Shown here: piece after piece, positions 1-6,275 of the stretch
Layout: every line of letters starts with the position of its first letter
Numbering within the stretch: the stretch's first letter is position 1
NCBI GenBank assembly: GCA_023433855.1
Contig: JAEYTV010000120.1
Coordinates: forward strand, 1 to 9,489
Source: Pseudomonadota bacterium
GTDB taxonomy: Bacteria > Pseudomonadota > Alphaproteobacteria > Rhizobiales > Rhizobiaceae
Reading direction: 5' to 3'
Length of the DNA: 9,489 nucleotides
Position numbers and translations under genes: made by a program
Notes under the pieces: generated by a model
Database searches by the model: none
What the model saw: the letters and a program-made list of their open reading frames with translations, nothing else
What the model was told of the DNA's origin: nothing

Positions 1-21
1 GTTCTCTTCTAGATGATCGCC

Positions 22-174
22 TCAGCGCTTGATCGACGCCGTGCTGCAGGGATCCACACCATAAGCGGGCGCGCACTCAATCTTGCCGGCGGCGCCTGTT
101 TTCGGAGCGATGAAGGATCCTGCCAGAATGATCAGTGCTGAACATGCAAAGAAAAGGGCGATGGGCTTGCCCAT
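22..174 (-). CDS. Small exported or membrane-anchored hypothetical protein, 50 aa
   Basis: I do not recognise a family. The product begins MGKPIALFFACSALIILAG, a short basic start followed by about 18 hydrophobic residues, so it is either a cleaved signal peptide or a single membrane anchor. Small residues (TGAAG, about residues 26-30) offer a possible signal peptidase I site. That would leave a mature peptide of about 20 residues with two cysteines spaced C-x8-C (CAPAYGVDPC), which could form a disulfide in the periplasm. The open frame extends upstream to an ATG at 249, but I chose the ATG at 174 because AAAGG lies about 10 nt before it, no Shine-Dalgarno precedes 249, and the hydrophobic segment then sits at the N-terminus as expected. 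It is transcribed in the same direction as the NDUFA9-type gene, but 241 bp separate them. That this is a real gene is an inference from the signal-like N-terminus and the RBS. Confidence 0.5.
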   Translation of the reverse strand: MGKPIALFFACSALIILAGSFIAPKTGAAGKIECAPAYGVDPCSTASIKR

Positions 175-214
175 GAAGGAATGCCTTTCAATGGAGGATC
201 TGGTTGTCACGATG

Positions 215-242
215 GCTTTAGTGTCGGCCGGGAGCTTTAGTG
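215..242 (-). repeat. 9-bp direct repeat upstream of the small exported gene
   Basis: CACTAAAGC, read on the minus strand, occurs at 242-234 and again at 223-215. The copies are identical and start 19 bp apart. They lie 41-68 nt upstream of the ATG at 174, in the likely promoter or leader region. A pair of identical half-sites close to two helical turns apart could be an activator or repressor site. No known regulator motif was recognised, and chance cannot be ruled out. Confidence 0.35.
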
Positions 243-319
243 CCCGCATTCGGACGATTCAATAAGGGATTTTGCTGAACGGGCCGTTAACGCCACTCGG
301 GGGGGCACTGCGGCCTTTG

Positions 320-347
320 TGCCACATCCCCGTCAGGCGATGTGGCA
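320..347. repeat. 9-bp inverted repeat downstream of the NDUFA9-type gene
   Basis: TGCCACATC (320-328) and GATGTGGCA (339-347) are perfect complements separated by 10 nt. The element sits about 70 nt beyond the stop of the NDUFA9-type gene. No T-tract follows it on either strand, so it is not a standard intrinsic terminator. It may form a 3' mRNA stem-loop or be a protein-binding palindrome. A smaller hairpin (ACGCGG / CCGCGT, 363-380) lies between it and the stop. The rest of the 175-415 gap shows no gene that I can support. Confidence 0.4.
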
Positions 348-415
348 TGAGAACGGCCCTCCACGCGGCGCTCACCGCGTTCGGGACTCTCCCGGCGGGT
401 GGAGAAGGCGGAGTG

Positions 416-1396
416 TCAGGCAGCGCGTCCGGATCCCGTGTACTGCCCCTGGGGACGGTACTGGACGAGATAGGATGGCAGAACCGAAGCCACCATCGCC
501 GGTTTGATCCCCATTCCTGCCAGCGTCCGCCCTTCCTTGGCGGCGGCCTCGGAAACCACGTTGTCGACCTTCAGCAGCTTGACCTGATCGGAGGTGATCG
601 GTGGCCGGACGAAAGGAATGAGCGACGCGACGCTACCCAGCAGCGAGGCCACTCCGAATGGCAGCGAGACGAGCGGCTTGCTGCGGTTGGTGACCGAAAG
701 CATGGTCTCGAGACACTGGCGGAAGGTCATGACTTCCGGTCCGCCCAGTTCGTAGGTCACCCCGGGCGTGATCGTGCCGTCGACAGACCGGGCAACGGCT
801 TCGGCGACATCTTCCACGTACACGGGCTGGAACTGCGTGCTGCCACCGCCGATGAGCGGCAGAAACGGAAAGGTCTTGGCCATCGAGGCGAATTTGTTGA
901 AGAAGCTGTCTTCCGGTCCGAACATGATCGAGGGGCGCAGGATGACCGCATCCGGAACCGCTGCGCGGATTGCCGCCTCGGCGCGGCCCTTGGTCCGTGC
1001 GTAGGAGGATTCAGAAGCCGTGTCTGCGCCGATCGCGGAGATGTGTGTAACCTGGGCGCCGGCAGCGCGCGACGCGTCGGCGATCGAGCGCGCTCCGAAA
1101 TCCTGCACTGCTTCAAAGGTATTACGACCTGCTTCAAACAGGATGCCGACGCAGTTCACCACGTGGCTGGATCCTTCGACGGCACGGAAGACGGACTCGC
1201 GATAGCGGAGGTTTGCCTGCACCAGGGCGATCTGTCCCACATATCCGGCGGGCAGCAGGAAGCCGGCAAGATCGGGACGCCTCACGGCGACCCGAATGCG
1301 ATAACCCCGCTTGGCCAGTGCACGCACCACATGCCTGCCGAGAAAACCTGATCCTCCGAAAACGGTGACAAGTGGCGGAAGGTTGCTGACGGTCAT
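416..1396 (-). CDS. NAD(P)-binding complex I NDUFA9-subunit family protein (atypical extended SDR)
   Basis: This 326-aa protein belongs to the atypical short-chain dehydrogenase group that includes mitochondrial complex I accessory subunit NDUFA9. In alphaproteobacteria such proteins are annotated as 'complex I NDUFA9 subunit family', and their biochemical role is not settled. The N-terminal Rossmann motif is VFGGSGFLGRHVV (residues 12-24, GGxGFxG at 14-20). HISAIGA lies at 118-124, and SYARTKGRAE at 131-140 keeps the Y-x3-K pair of SDRs (Y132, K136). RPSIMFGPED (154-163) and QPVYVEDVAEA (190-200) are typical of the family. The start at 1396 has GGAG six nt upstream. No transmembrane segment is obvious, so it is probably cytoplasmic or peripheral to the inner membrane. 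It lies 103 nt after the DUF1330 gene on the same strand and may be cotranscribed with it. Length and motifs look intact. Quinone- or NADPH-dependent oxidoreductase activity is possible but not shown. Confidence 0.88.
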   Translation of the reverse strand: MTVSNLPPLVTVFGGSGFLGRHVVRALAKRGYRIRVAVRRPDLAGFLLPAGYVGQIALVQANLRYRESVFRAVEGSSHVVNCVGILFEAGRNTFEAVQDFGARSIADASRAAGAQVTHISAIGADTASESSYARTKGRAEAAIRAAVPDAVILRPSIMFGPEDSFFNKFASMAKTFPFLPLIGGGSTQFQPVYVEDVAEAVARSVDGTITPGVTYELGGPEVMTFRQCLETMLSVTNRSKPLVSLPFGVASLLGSVASLIPFVRPPITSDQVKLLKVDNVVSEAAAKEGRTLAGMGIKPAMVASVLPSYLVQYRPQGQYTGSGRAA

Positions 1397-1499
1397 GGCA
1401 TGCTCCGGGAGCCGATAAGGAAGGTCGGATGCTCTTTAGCCGAATCATGGCGTTGGTGGAAGTGTCTCCGCTGACGCATCCCGTCACCTTGCCATTTGG

Positions 1500-1787
1500 T
1501 CATACGCCCTCCACCACGACCATCTCGGCGTCTGCCACTTCCTGCCGGATCTTGGCGGCAACCTGGTACTCCGGTGAGTGATAGCAGTCCACCGCCGCCT
1601 GCACGGACGGGAATTCGATGACGACGTTTCGGGCACGCGCCGCCCCTTCAAGTTCCGTGGCGGCGCCGCCGCGCGCGAGGAAGTTGGCGCCATATTTCTC
1701 GAATGCGGGTTTGGCCGCTGCCACATAATCCTTGTAGCGTTCCGCATCACGGACGTCGACGCGGGCAATCCAGTAACCTTTTGCCAT
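1500..1787 (-). CDS. DUF1330 domain-containing protein, 95 aa
   Basis: The protein fills one DUF1330 domain, a small ferredoxin-like alpha+beta barrel fold. Family members are cytoplasmic and of unknown function. Family-typical segments are GYWIARVDVRDAERYKDY (4-21), KPAFEKYGANFLARGG (26-41), RNVVIEFPS (53-61) and YHSPEYQ (69-75). The residue before YHSPEYQ is cysteine (C68), where I would expect an aromatic residue. The start at 1787 is supported by a strong GGAGGA Shine-Dalgarno just upstream. The gene is complete. It may form a transcription unit with the NDUFA9-type gene 103 nt downstream. It diverges from the beta-helix gene across a 62-bp gap that must hold both promoters. No substrate or partner can be named from the sequence. 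Confidence 0.9.
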   Translation of the reverse strand: MAKGYWIARVDVRDAERYKDYVAAAKPAFEKYGANFLARGGAATELEGAARARNVVIEFPSVQAAVDCYHSPEYQVAAKIRQEVADAEMVVVEGV

Positions 1788-1849
1788 AAAGATCTCCTCC
1801 AGGTTCTGTAGATGAGCGTGACTTCAGACAAATCGGTTGGCAAGTCAAT

Positions 1850-2905
1850 ATGATGGATCGGTACCGGAATCTGGCGATATCTGCCGTGAGTGCGCTCTCG
1901 TTTCTGTGCGGGGCCCTTCCCCGCTCCGCCGAAGCTGCTCCGTGCGCCCCGGAAGTCTATGCTGCACTGCGCCTTCCTGCATCCGCCCAGACCCAGCCGC
2001 TGGAGATTGCCTGTGACTTGTCGCTATCAGGGTCGGACATCGTCACCATGCCGGTTGCCTTCTCTGGCAGTGCCGCGTCGGGAGCGACGCTGGATTGCCA
2101 GGGAGGAGTTCTTGACGGCACCGTGGCACGAGCGCGGACCGTGCTCGTCCGCTCAATCCGCAGGCCGGATGGACACTGGGATGCGCCGCACGACGTTTCG
2201 ATCCGCAACTGCACGATCAATGGCGATGTCCGTATCCAGGGCCTGGGTGCAAACGGAGAGGCGGAGGAGGTGCGCCTCTCGTCCTTGTCGCCTGGGCACA
2301 CCGCGCGGGCTCAGGCCGCGGCTCCGGGTCGCATCATGCTTGACAACATTACCTTCGTGGCCAATGGAGCCATTCCGCTCTACGTGGCGCCGGGCGTCAC
2401 CGAAGTCACGGTGAGAGGTTCGCGCTTTAGCGGTCGCACGACATCGACCGCCGTTTATCTTGACGCGGAATCCGCACGAAATCGGATCACGGGCAACCTG
2501 TTCGATATTCAGACGAGCATGCGCGAGATGATCGCCGTGGATGGCTCGGCCGACAACATCATCGACGGCAATATCTTCGAGAATCCTCTGGGGGGTGGGG
2601 TCTTTCTCTACCGGAACTGCGGTGAGGGCGGAACGATCCGCCACCAGGCGCCGCAGCGAAACATCATCTCCGGCAACACGTTCCGCTATCTGAATTTCTG
2701 GGCCGCTCGCCCTGCTGTCTGGCTCGGAAGCCGCCAGGGAGCACGAGCATACTGCTTCTCCAGCCCGGATAGCCCTTTCGGTAGCGGGGTGAGTGCAATG
2801 GATTACGCCCGGTACAACAGCGTTGTCGGCAATCGCTTGCCGGGAGGGACGGCGCGCCTGATCGTCGATCAGGACGAAAATAACACCGTTGTCGATAACC
2901 GCTAG
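1850..2905 (+). CDS. Secreted right-handed parallel beta-helix protein, 351 aa
   Basis: The N-terminus has a Sec signal peptide: basic MMDRYRN, a hydrophobic core [14 protein letters not shown], then RSAEA with likely cleavage near residue 29. The mature protein has repeated coils of parallel beta-helix (PbH1/NosD-like) type: NRITGNLFD (211-219), NIIDGNIFE (236-244), NIISGNTFR (271-279), NSVVGNR (323-329) and NTVVDNR (345-351), with less regular coils from about residue 75 ([10 protein letters not shown] at 81-90, [10 protein letters not shown] at 116-125). Such folds occur in polysaccharide lyases, hydrolases, epimerases and surface proteins. I see no catalytic signature that picks one. Six cysteines after the cleavage site may form disulfides in the periplasm. 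The start is weakly supported: no good Shine-Dalgarno precedes 1850, and the ATG at 1853 is equally possible. It is the only plus-strand gene among minus-strand neighbours, and its stop overlaps the pyrF stop. The fold assignment is good; the function is unknown. Confidence 0.82.
   Translation: MMDRYRNLAISAVSALSFLCGALPRSAEAAPCAPEVYAALRLPASAQTQPLEIACDLSLSGSDIVTMPVAFSGSAASGATLDCQGGVLDGTVARARTVLVRSIRRPDGHWDAPHDVSIRNCTINGDVRIQGLGANGEAEEVRLSSLSPGHTARAQAAAPGRIMLDNITFVANGAIPLYVAPGVTEVTVRGSRFSGRTTSTAVYLDAESARNRITGNLFDIQTSMREMIAVDGSADNIIDGNIFENPLGGGVFLYRNCGEGGTIRHQAPQRNIISGNTFRYLNFWAARPAVWLGSRQGARAYCFSSPDSPFGSGVSAMDYARYNSVVGNRLPGGTARLIVDQDENNTVVDNR
2902..2905. other. Shared palindromic stop codons (CTAG) of convergent genes
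   Basis: CTAG at 2902-2905 supplies TAG to the beta-helix gene on the plus strand (2903-2905) and TAG to pyrF on the minus strand (2904-2902). The two coding regions therefore overlap tail-to-tail by 4 bp with no intergenic space. No intrinsic terminator is visible at the junction, so each transcript should run into the other gene as antisense unless termination is Rho-dependent or lies inside a coding region. Confidence 0.9.
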
Positions 2906-3600
2906 GCTTGAAGGGCCGCCTGCATCTCCGAGAGAATGGCCTCCGCCGCCTGTTTCGGTTCCCGCGCCTTGACGATCGGTCTGCCAACGACCAGGTGGCT
3001 AGATCCGGCGCGCAGCGCGTCCGCAGGCGTCATGATCCGCTTTTGGTCACCGGCGTCCGCCCCTGCCGGTCGGATTCCGGGGGTCACCACCGCGAGCTCC
3101 TGCCCTACGATCTTGCGCACTGCGGAGGACTCCTGCGCCGAGCAGACAATGCCGCCCATGCCGGCAGCCAAGGCCTGCTCCGCGCGCCGCAGTACCATCG
3201 TATGGGGGTCGTATTCGTAGCCTGCATCGAGCAGATCCCGCTCATCCATGGACGTCAGGACGGTGACGGCCAGCAGGCAAAGGTCGGATCCTTTTGCGGC
3301 GTCTGCGGCTGCCCGCATAGCCTTCGGATAGGCATGCAGGGTCAGCATGGCCATGCCCATCTTGGCGATGTTCTCGACGCCTTTCGCCACCGTGTTGTCG
3401 ATGTCGAGCAACTTCATGTCGAGGAAGATCTTCTTGCCGTCGCGCGCCAGGTCGCGCGCAAGATCGAGGCCGCCTGCAAAGGCGAGTTGATAGCCGATCT
3501 TGTAGAAGGATACCGTATCCCCAAGCAGGGCGACCATCTTCTCCGCTTCTGCAACCGTGGGGATGTCGAGGCCGACGATCAGGCGATCGCGTGCGTTCAT
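2902..3600 (-). CDS. pyrF: Orotidine-5'-phosphate decarboxylase
   Basis: PyrF removes CO2 from orotidine 5'-monophosphate to give UMP, the last step of de novo pyrimidine synthesis, in the cytoplasm. The 232-aa product has the family length and motifs: LIVGLDIP (7-14, D12), the key lysine in FYKIGYQ (32-38, K34), the signature [13 protein letters not shown] (59-71) with the catalytic D61-x-K63 and D66, TLHAYP (87-92), VTPGIRP (172-178), DQKR (185-188) and LVVGRPI (203-209), the last of which contacts phosphate. The open frame continues upstream to 3738, but the ATG at 3600 is preceded by AGGGAG at 7-nt spacing and matches the usual rhizobial N-terminus. That ATG overlaps the phosphatase stop (ATGA), so translation is probably coupled. 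It is the last gene of the pmtA-phosphatase-pyrF operon and ends in a CTAG shared with the convergent beta-helix gene. Confidence 0.96.
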   Translation of the reverse strand: MNARDRLIVGLDIPTVAEAEKMVALLGDTVSFYKIGYQLAFAGGLDLARDLARDGKKIFLDMKLLDIDNTVAKGVENIAKMGMAMLTLHAYPKAMRAAADAAKGSDLCLLAVTVLTSMDERDLLDAGYEYDPHTMVLRRAEQALAAGMGGIVCSAQESSAVRKIVGQELAVVTPGIRPAGADAGDQKRIMTPADALRAGSSHLVVGRPIVKAREPKQAAEAILSEMQAALQA

Positions 3601-4190
3601 GTCGTTGCTCCCTGCCATGTCTCGATTGGCATCCAGTCGCATGAGATCGTCCGGTCCGCAAGGCTGAAGCAGAAGAGATTTCCGCCGCCACCCGGCTGGT
3701 CCCGGTTTCGCGCGATGGGTCCGCCGGCGAGATGGCATTTCAGCAGCGTTCCGACGCCTCCGTGGCCGATGAAGGCGATGGGTACCCGAGGGTCATGAGC
3801 GGCGAGGATCCGATTGACGGCGGAAATGATGCGCGCCTGCGCGTCGACGGCACGTTCCCAGCCATGGAAGCTTTCGCTCGGATGGGCGAAGAACCAGTCG
3901 GCCGCCTTCTCGAATTCCGGCGGCGGCAGGAAACCGGTCGCCGAGCGGTCGTTCTCGTGCGTGTCTTCGGCGATTTCGACTGCCGCGCCCGATGCCGCCG
4001 CAAGGATTCCGGCTGTTTCGAGGGCCTTGACCTCTCCGCTGGCAACGATCCGGACGAGCGCCTTCGCCCAGGCAGAGCCGGCGGCTTGCTCGGTCCGCAA
4101 CCGGCCGACATCGGACAGGCCCCACCGCGGTACCGGCACATCCGGTTCGATCCGGACCTGCGGGTGAGTGATGTAGAGTGCGAAGGTCAC
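3597..4190 (-). CDS. Histidine phosphatase superfamily protein, THP-motif variant
   Basis: This 197-aa protein belongs to the histidine phosphatase (phosphoglycerate mutase-like) superfamily, whose members transfer phosphate through a catalytic histidine. The N-terminal motif is YITHPQV (6-12), so the usual RHG reads THP: H9 is kept but the preceding Arg is Thr. The second conserved basic position, in [10 protein letters not shown] (51-60), is Lys rather than Arg. [16 protein letters not shown] (78-93) supplies the likely acid, E79, and the second histidine lies in [11 protein letters not shown] (140-150, H143). I recall similar THP variants beside pyrF in other rhizobia, so this looks like a stable subfamily rather than a decayed copy. 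The start is GTG at 4190, only 2 nt after the pmtA stop and without a clear Shine-Dalgarno, so it is probably translationally coupled. The stop overlaps the pyrF ATG. The substrate is unknown, and phosphatase activity is inferred. Confidence 0.88.
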   Translation of the reverse strand: MTFALYITHPQVRIEPDVPVPRWGLSDVGRLRTEQAAGSAWAKALVRIVASGEVKALETAGILAAASGAAVEIAEDTHENDRSATGFLPPPEFEKAADWFFAHPSESFHGWERAVDAQARIISAVNRILAAHDPRVPIAFIGHGGVGTLLKCHLAGGPIARNRDQPGGGGNLFCFSLADRTISCDWMPIETWQGATT

Positions 4191-4192
4191 GA

Positions 4193-4786
4193 TCAGCCGC
4201 GGCTGTAGGTCCAGAGCTGTGCTGGCGGAATGTTGCGGACCACGAAATCGAAGTGCTTTATCCTGTAGCGGTCCGGGTTGGCGATGATCGGCGAGATGGG
4301 CCCGTAGGTGATCTGTACCACTGGACGGCCAGGCGGGATCCGGTCGAGCAGGTCTTCAAGCAGCGCGATCCGCCGCTCCATGGGGAAACTTAGGAGCGGG
4401 ATGGCGGAGACGACGCTGTCGAAGGTCCGGTCCTTCCATTGTCCCAGGATCTTGCCGAGGCTGAAGGCATCGCCGTTGATGAAGTTGACGCCTGGAAAGG
4501 TCCGCAGGAGGTGCTGGTAAAACTCCGTGGAATATTCAACTGACACCAGATTTTCCGGAGCGACCCCATGACCGAGGATCGCCTTGGTGATGATGCCTGT
4601 GCCGGGGCCCAGTTCCAGAACCGGCAAGCCTGAACTCGCGTTGACCACGTCTGCCATCCGTTTCGCGGTGACGGAAGAGGTCGGCAGAATTGCCCCCACC
4701 TGCTTGGGCCCTTCGATCCATCCCTTGAAGAACCGGATCTCCTCGTCGAACTTGCGGCCAAGCCGTTCCTTCAAGCGCAGTTCCAC
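4193..4786 (-). CDS. pmtA: Phosphatidylethanolamine N-methyltransferase, rhizobial PmtA type
   Basis: PmtA uses S-adenosylmethionine to methylate phosphatidylethanolamine three times, giving phosphatidylcholine, at the cytoplasmic face of the inner membrane. The fold is a class I Rossmann methyltransferase: motif I LELGPGTG (57-64, counting the GTG as 1), acidic E84 in SVEYS for SAM ribose, motif GDAF (105-108), SAIPLLSFP (127-135), and the C-terminal HFDFVVRNIPPAQLW typical of the Sinorhizobium/Agrobacterium enzymes. The N-terminal RLKERLGRKFDEEIRFF is a basic amphipathic segment likely to bind membrane. An in-frame ATG exists at 4813. I prefer the GTG at 4786 (197 aa) because GGGAGGA lies 7 nt before it, while the ATG has no Shine-Dalgarno and sits inside a hairpin. 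It is first in the pmtA-phosphatase-pyrF operon, 2 nt from the next gene. Related rRNA dimethyladenosine-type methyltransferases share the fold, but the C-terminus favours PmtA. Confidence 0.86.
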   Translation of the reverse strand: MELRLKERLGRKFDEEIRFFKGWIEGPKQVGAILPTSSVTAKRMADVVNASSGLPVLELGPGTGIITKAILGHGVAPENLVSVEYSTEFYQHLLRTFPGVNFINGDAFSLGKILGQWKDRTFDSVVSAIPLLSFPMERRIALLEDLLDRIPPGRPVVQITYGPISPIIANPDRYRIKHFDFVVRNIPPAQLWTYSRG

Positions 4787-4793
4787 CCGTCTA

Positions 4794-4800
4794 TCCTCCC
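4794..4800 (-). promoter_or_regulatory. Strong ribosome binding site deciding the pmtA start
   Basis: GGGAGGA on the minus strand is followed after 7 nt by the GTG at 4786. This is near-ideal spacing, and it moves the start nine codons inside the longest open frame (ATG at 4813). The site lies just below the hairpin at 4803-4825. Confidence 0.8.
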
Positions 4801-4802
4801 TC

Positions 4803-4825
4803 GCATGACTCATCAGGAGTCATGC
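4803..4825 (-). promoter_or_regulatory. Perfect 9-bp inverted repeat in the pmtA leader
   Basis: GCATGACTC (4803-4811) and GAGTCATGC (4817-4825) are exact complements around a 5-nt spacer. The element lies between the predicted pmtA -10 box and its Shine-Dalgarno, and would start at about the transcription start. It could be a dyad operator covering +1, or a 5' stem-loop that affects mRNA stability or access to the adjacent RBS. The sequence shows the symmetry; the function is inferred. Confidence 0.6.
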
Positions 4826-4830
4826 CGCAA

Positions 4831-4858
4831 ATCTAGAAAAAAATGTCGCATCAAGCAA
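4831..4858 (-). promoter_or_regulatory. Candidate promoter of the pmtA-phosphatase-pyrF operon
   Basis: On the minus strand, TTGCTT (4858-4853) and CTAGAT (4836-4831) are separated by 16 bp that include seven Ts. Both resemble the alphaproteobacterial housekeeping consensus moderately. The dnaN terminator just upstream makes an independent promoter here likely. Predicted transcription would begin near 4824, at the edge of the inverted repeat. Confidence 0.4.
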
Positions 4859-4863
4859 ATGGC

Positions 4864-4890
4864 AAAAAAAGGGCGGCCTTGGAAGCCGCC
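4864..4890 (-). terminator. Rho-independent terminator of dnaN
   Basis: Read on the minus strand, GGCGGC (4890-4885) pairs with GCCGCC (4877-4872). The short TTCCAAG loop region can add a U-G and a U-A pair, and CC then seven Ts follow (to 4864). It starts 8 nt after the dnaN stop. A GC-rich stem followed directly by a T-tract is the classical intrinsic terminator form. Confidence 0.85.
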
Positions 4891-4898
4891 TCGATGGT

Positions 4899-6017
4899 CT
4901 AGACGCGCATTGGCATCAATACGTAAAGCGCATCGTCGCCCGCGGTGTCGCGCACCAGGGTAGGGGACCCGGCATCGGCCAGCATGAATATGGCGTCTTC
5001 TCCCGAGAGCTGAGCCGTGATGTCGAGGAGGTACTTGGCGTTGAAGCCAATTTCCATCGGCTCGCTCTCATATCCCACCGCGACTTCCTCCGTGGCGCTC
5101 CCGGAGTCGGGATTGTTGACGGTGAGGAGTAGCTGGCCGTCCGAAAGGGACAGTTTTACCGCCCTGCCGCGCTCCGACGAGATGGTCGAGACGCGATCGA
5201 CCGCCCGCGTAAAGCTGTCGCAATCAACCCGCATTTCCTTGTCGTTCCCCGTCGGGATCACGCGCTGGTAGTCCGGGAAAGTGCCGTCGATCAGTTTGGA
5301 GGTAAGGACGATCGTGCCGATGGTGATGCGGATCTTGGCATCCGACACTTCGACGGTGACCACCGCTTCCGGATCGTCGACCAGCTTCTGCAACTCGCCG
5401 ACTGTCTTCCGCGGGATGATGATGCCGGGCATGCCTTCCGAACCCGACGGGGCCTGTACGTCGGCGCGCGCCAGGCGGTGACCGTCGGTCGCGACGGCGC
5501 GCAGCTTCAGGTCGCCTCCCGCCTCGATCGTGTGGAAGAAGATGCCGTTCAGATAATAGCGTGTCTCCTCTGTGGAGATCGCGAACTGGGTCCGGTCGAT
5601 CAGCATCTTGAGATCGGCCGCCTTCAGCTTGAACGTGTGCGTGAAGCTGCCGGCCGTCAGATCCGGGAAATCCGACTCCGGCAGGCACTGCAGCGAGAAC
5701 TTCGACCTGCCGGATTGCACGGTCATCGAGCCGCCATCCGGGTTCGTGGCAAGCAGCACTTCAGACCCATCGGACAGTTTGCGCACGATTTCGTAAAGCA
5801 GATGAGCAGGCACCGTAGTGGCGCCGGCATTCTCGACCATTGCCGCCAGAGACTCGGTGATCTCCAGATCGAGGTCCGTTGCCTTGAGGTCCAGTGTATT
5901 GCCCGAAGCGCGCATCAGGACGTTGGACAAAATCGGAATGGTGTTCCGCCGCTCCACCACGCGGTGGACGTGGTTCAGCGATTTCAGGAGATTGGAACGC
6001 TCAAGAGTAATACGCAT
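4899..6017 (-). CDS. dnaN: DNA polymerase III beta subunit (sliding clamp)
   Basis: DnaN forms the homodimeric ring that encircles DNA and tethers DNA polymerase III. It also recruits other replication and repair factors through its hydrophobic cleft. The 372-aa product has the normal length (E. coli 366) and the three tandem clamp domains, roughly 1-125, 130-250 and 252-372. Landmarks are NTIPILSNVLM (25-35), TRYYLNGIFF (152-161), ATDGHRLARA (176-185), KLIDGTFPDYQRVIP (241-255), FNAKYLLDI (325-333) and the C-terminal YVLMPMRV (365-372), part of the protein-binding pocket. The ATG at 6017 lacks a strong Shine-Dalgarno but matches the conserved N-terminus. The gene stands alone, away from dnaA, as is common in rhizobia, and ends in its own terminator. 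No substitution looks unusual. Confidence 0.98.
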   Translation of the reverse strand: MRITLERSNLLKSLNHVHRVVERRNTIPILSNVLMRASGNTLDLKATDLDLEITESLAAMVENAGATTVPAHLLYEIVRKLSDGSEVLLATNPDGGSMTVQSGRSKFSLQCLPESDFPDLTAGSFTHTFKLKAADLKMLIDRTQFAISTEETRYYLNGIFFHTIEAGGDLKLRAVATDGHRLARADVQAPSGSEGMPGIIIPRKTVGELQKLVDDPEAVVTVEVSDAKIRITIGTIVLTSKLIDGTFPDYQRVIPTGNDKEMRVDCDSFTRAVDRVSTISSERGRAVKLSLSDGQLLLTVNNPDSGSATEEVAVGYESEPMEIGFNAKYLLDITAQLSGEDAIFMLADAGSPTLVRDTAGDDALYVLMPMRV

Positions 6018-6138
6018 TGGACGCTATCGCTTTCGACCGTGGGGTCCGGCAGGGCGGGACCGTGATATTCTGGCGGCTGACGACCAGCCGGATGATGTGG
6101 ACGCGCAAAATGGCAGACAAATCCGCCTGAAAGCAAGA

Positions 6139-6160
6139 GCCGACCCGATCCGAGGTCGGC
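6139..6160. repeat. 7-bp inverted repeat in the dnaN-rsmI gap
   Basis: GCCGACC (6139-6145) and GGTCGGC (6154-6160) are perfect complements around an 8-nt loop. ATTTTCG follows on the plus strand, which looks like a weak intrinsic terminator although no plus-strand gene lies upstream. On the minus strand it would fall in a long dnaN leader. It may be the end of a small RNA, a regulatory hairpin or chance. The rest of the 258-bp gap shows only candidate promoter sequences and no gene. Confidence 0.35.
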
Positions 6161-6212
6161 ATTTTCGAGCCCGCTGCCTTTAATGCACACAGAAATCTTG
6201 GACGGGCTTTAC

Positions 6213-6241
6213 TTGCCGAAGGCGGGCCGCTCCCGCATAAC
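6213..6241 (+). promoter_or_regulatory. Candidate promoter of rsmI-yraN
   Basis: TTGCCG (6213-6218) and CATAAC (6236-6241) are separated by exactly 17 bp, with moderate matches to -35 and -10 elements. Transcription would start near 6248, giving a leader of about 28 nt before the GTG start of rsmI. Confidence 0.38.
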
Positions 6242-6275
6242 AGGGGCATGAGTATCCGACGCCGCGTGACATCCA

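Noticed and set aside
272..1351. Long plus-strand open frame of 359 codons
   Set aside because: It lies antisense to the NDUFA9-type gene, has no recognisable family motif and low-complexity Arg/Gly/His-rich composition, and has no ribosome binding site. It is a GC-rich shadow frame.
1397..1499. Possible small gene or promoter between the DUF1330 and NDUFA9-type genes
   Set aside because: The only frame crossing it is out of frame with both genes and lacks a family match. No clear promoter pair was seen.
1788..1849. Possible TTGACT -35 for the DUF1330 gene in the divergent gap
   Set aside because: A TTGACT is present on the minus strand near 1848, but no acceptable -10 lies 16-18 bp from it. 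I did not annotate a promoter.
4837..4843. Second A/T tract (seven Ts on the minus strand) below the dnaN terminator
   Set aside because: No stem directly precedes it, so it is not a second terminator. It is better explained as the spacer of the pmtA promoter.
5478..6065. Plus-strand open frame of 195 codons over dnaN
   Set aside because: It is antisense to dnaN, with no motif and no ribosome binding site.
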